This document shows, in pieces, positions 22,458 through 22,675 of a DNA stretch of 22,675 bases. Made by a program: the position numbers and the translations under genes. The notes under the pieces were generated by a model. The model saw only the letters and a list, made by a program, of their open reading frames with translations. It was not told the origin of the DNA and did no database searches. Every line of letters begins with the position of its first letter. The stretch's first letter is position 1. This DNA is from a virus. The stretch is from the IMG/VR virus record IMGVR_UViG_3300025137_007464, positions 1-22,675 of that record; one strand, 5' to 3'.

Positions 22458-22481
22458 AGGTAAAGATATCTTTCTATACCT
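22458..22481. repeat. 12-bp palindrome with flanking AGGTA/TACCT
   Basis: AAAGATATCTTT (22462-22473) is a perfect palindrome. AGGTA at 22458 and TACCT at 22477-22481 add an outer, slightly off-centre inverted pair. Confidence 0.6.
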
Positions 22482-22490
22482 GAATCTCGC

Positions 22491-22550
22491 CTGAATTACG
22501 CCGGAAGTACGTGATTAACGAATTTCGGCTGAATTACGGCTGCATTACGG
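22491..22550. repeat. Short repeats CTGAATTACG
   Basis: CTGAATTACGC at 22491-22501, CTGAATTACGG at 22529-22539 and CTGCATTACGG at 22540-22550. The last two are in tandem at 11 bp, about one helical turn, so bound proteins would sit on one face. Confidence 0.6.
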
Positions 22551-22570
22551 TCACGCGCGGAAGTTTTCGC

Positions 22571-22659
22571 ATTCCTTTTAAATGATAAGGAATTCCCTTT
22601 ATTTTATCTTTTTTTTATAAGGATTCCTTATCCTTTTACTTTCCCTAATAAAAGTAAAA
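22571..22659. repeat. Hairpin cluster at the window end
   Basis: There are three inverted pairs. ATTCCTT (22571-22577) pairs with AAGGAAT (22587-22593). GATAAGGAAT (22584-22593) pairs with ATTCCTTATC (22623-22632). TTTTACTTT (22634-22642) pairs with AAAGTAAAA (22651-22659), with an 8-base loop. The first two share one arm, so alternative hairpins are possible. Confidence 0.65.
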
Positions 22660-22675
22660 TAGGCATAGATTCTGT

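Larger units (their letters stand above)
22224..22675. other. Non-coding, palindrome-rich terminal region (candidate origin or genome-end region)
   Basis: About 450 bp hold no credible ORF on either strand. The composition is visibly richer in G+C and CpG (for example ACGCGCGG) than the rest of the window. It begins with seven C (22227-22233), includes a G-rich run, three palindromes or hairpins, an 11-bp tandem repeat and an A/T-rich hairpin cluster at the end; these are listed separately. The density of symmetrical elements next to the iteron-like array suggests a replication origin, packaging site or genome terminus. Which of these cannot be told from sequence alone. Confidence 0.55.

Noticed and set aside
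1-22675. Terminal inverted repeats or a circular overlap at the window ends.
   Set aside because: By eye, the reverse complement of the last ~150 bases does not occur near the start, and the first bases do not recur at the end. Neither a linear nor a circular form can be shown.
1-22675. tRNA, rRNA or intron structures.
   Set aside because: No cloverleaf-like or conserved rRNA sequence was noticed, and the larger genes read through as single open frames.

Overview
The window looks like most or all of a small, AT-rich, double-stranded DNA virus of a single-celled eukaryote, in the polinton-like virus / virophage-like part of the varidnavirus world. The support is a set of genes read together: an A32-type (FtsK/HerA) packaging ATPase, a large fusion of a PolA-like polymerase domain (TVpol type) with a superfamily 3 helicase, and several large beta-rich proteins that fit double-jelly-roll capsid proteins. 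There are about 25 tightly packed genes on both strands, with short AT-rich gaps and many convergent stop codons that touch or overlap. I see no tRNA, rRNA, ribosomal gene, spliced gene or bacterial-style ribosome binding site.

Layout. 1-7240: a SAP-like small protein, a hidden 41-codon Cys-rich gene, the first capsid-like protein (490 aa), the packaging ATPase, an acidic low-complexity protein with a hydrophobic amphipathic C-terminus, a small minus-strand gene, a second capsid-like protein (525 aa, minus strand) and a beta-sandwich virion or fibre-type protein (382 aa). 7237-12280: mainly minus-strand non-structural genes. These are small zinc-finger, HTH-like and coiled-coil proteins, the polymerase-helicase, and a Lys-rich SAP-like protein. 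12284-13819: an HNH endonuclease with a downstream basic protein, and a degraded tyrosine-recombinase-like protein. 13809-20283: a repeat-containing fibre-like protein, a Lys-rich coiled coil, a 979-aa putative virion protein, a third capsid-like protein (514 aa) and a basic small protein. 20308-22144: a C5-cytosine methyltransferase-like protein and two small genes that share an almost identical 82-bp promoter, with a nested 25-bp tandem repeat array between them. 22224-22675: non-coding, GC-richer and full of palindromes and short repeats. With the array it is the best candidate for a replication origin or genome-end region.

How it fits together. The capsid-like proteins, fibre-like proteins, acidic lytic-like protein and ATPase would build and fill the particle. 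The TVpol-helicase would copy the genome. The small basic, zinc-finger and HTH proteins are candidates for DNA binding or regulation. Several genes carry the promoter-like motif TATCTTTTTATATA just before the ATG, and many others have TCTA or TCTT in AT-rich DNA at a similar place. This recalls the late-promoter style of CroV and Mavirus and raises, without proving, dependence on a giant virus.

The most unusual points are three capsid-like paralogues in one small genome, the nested repeat array between two copies of one promoter, and the truncated recombinase. No retroviral-type integrase, adenovirus-type protease or obvious single-jelly-roll penton was recognised. No terminal inverted repeat is visible at the window ends, and I cannot tell whether the molecule is circular or cut.
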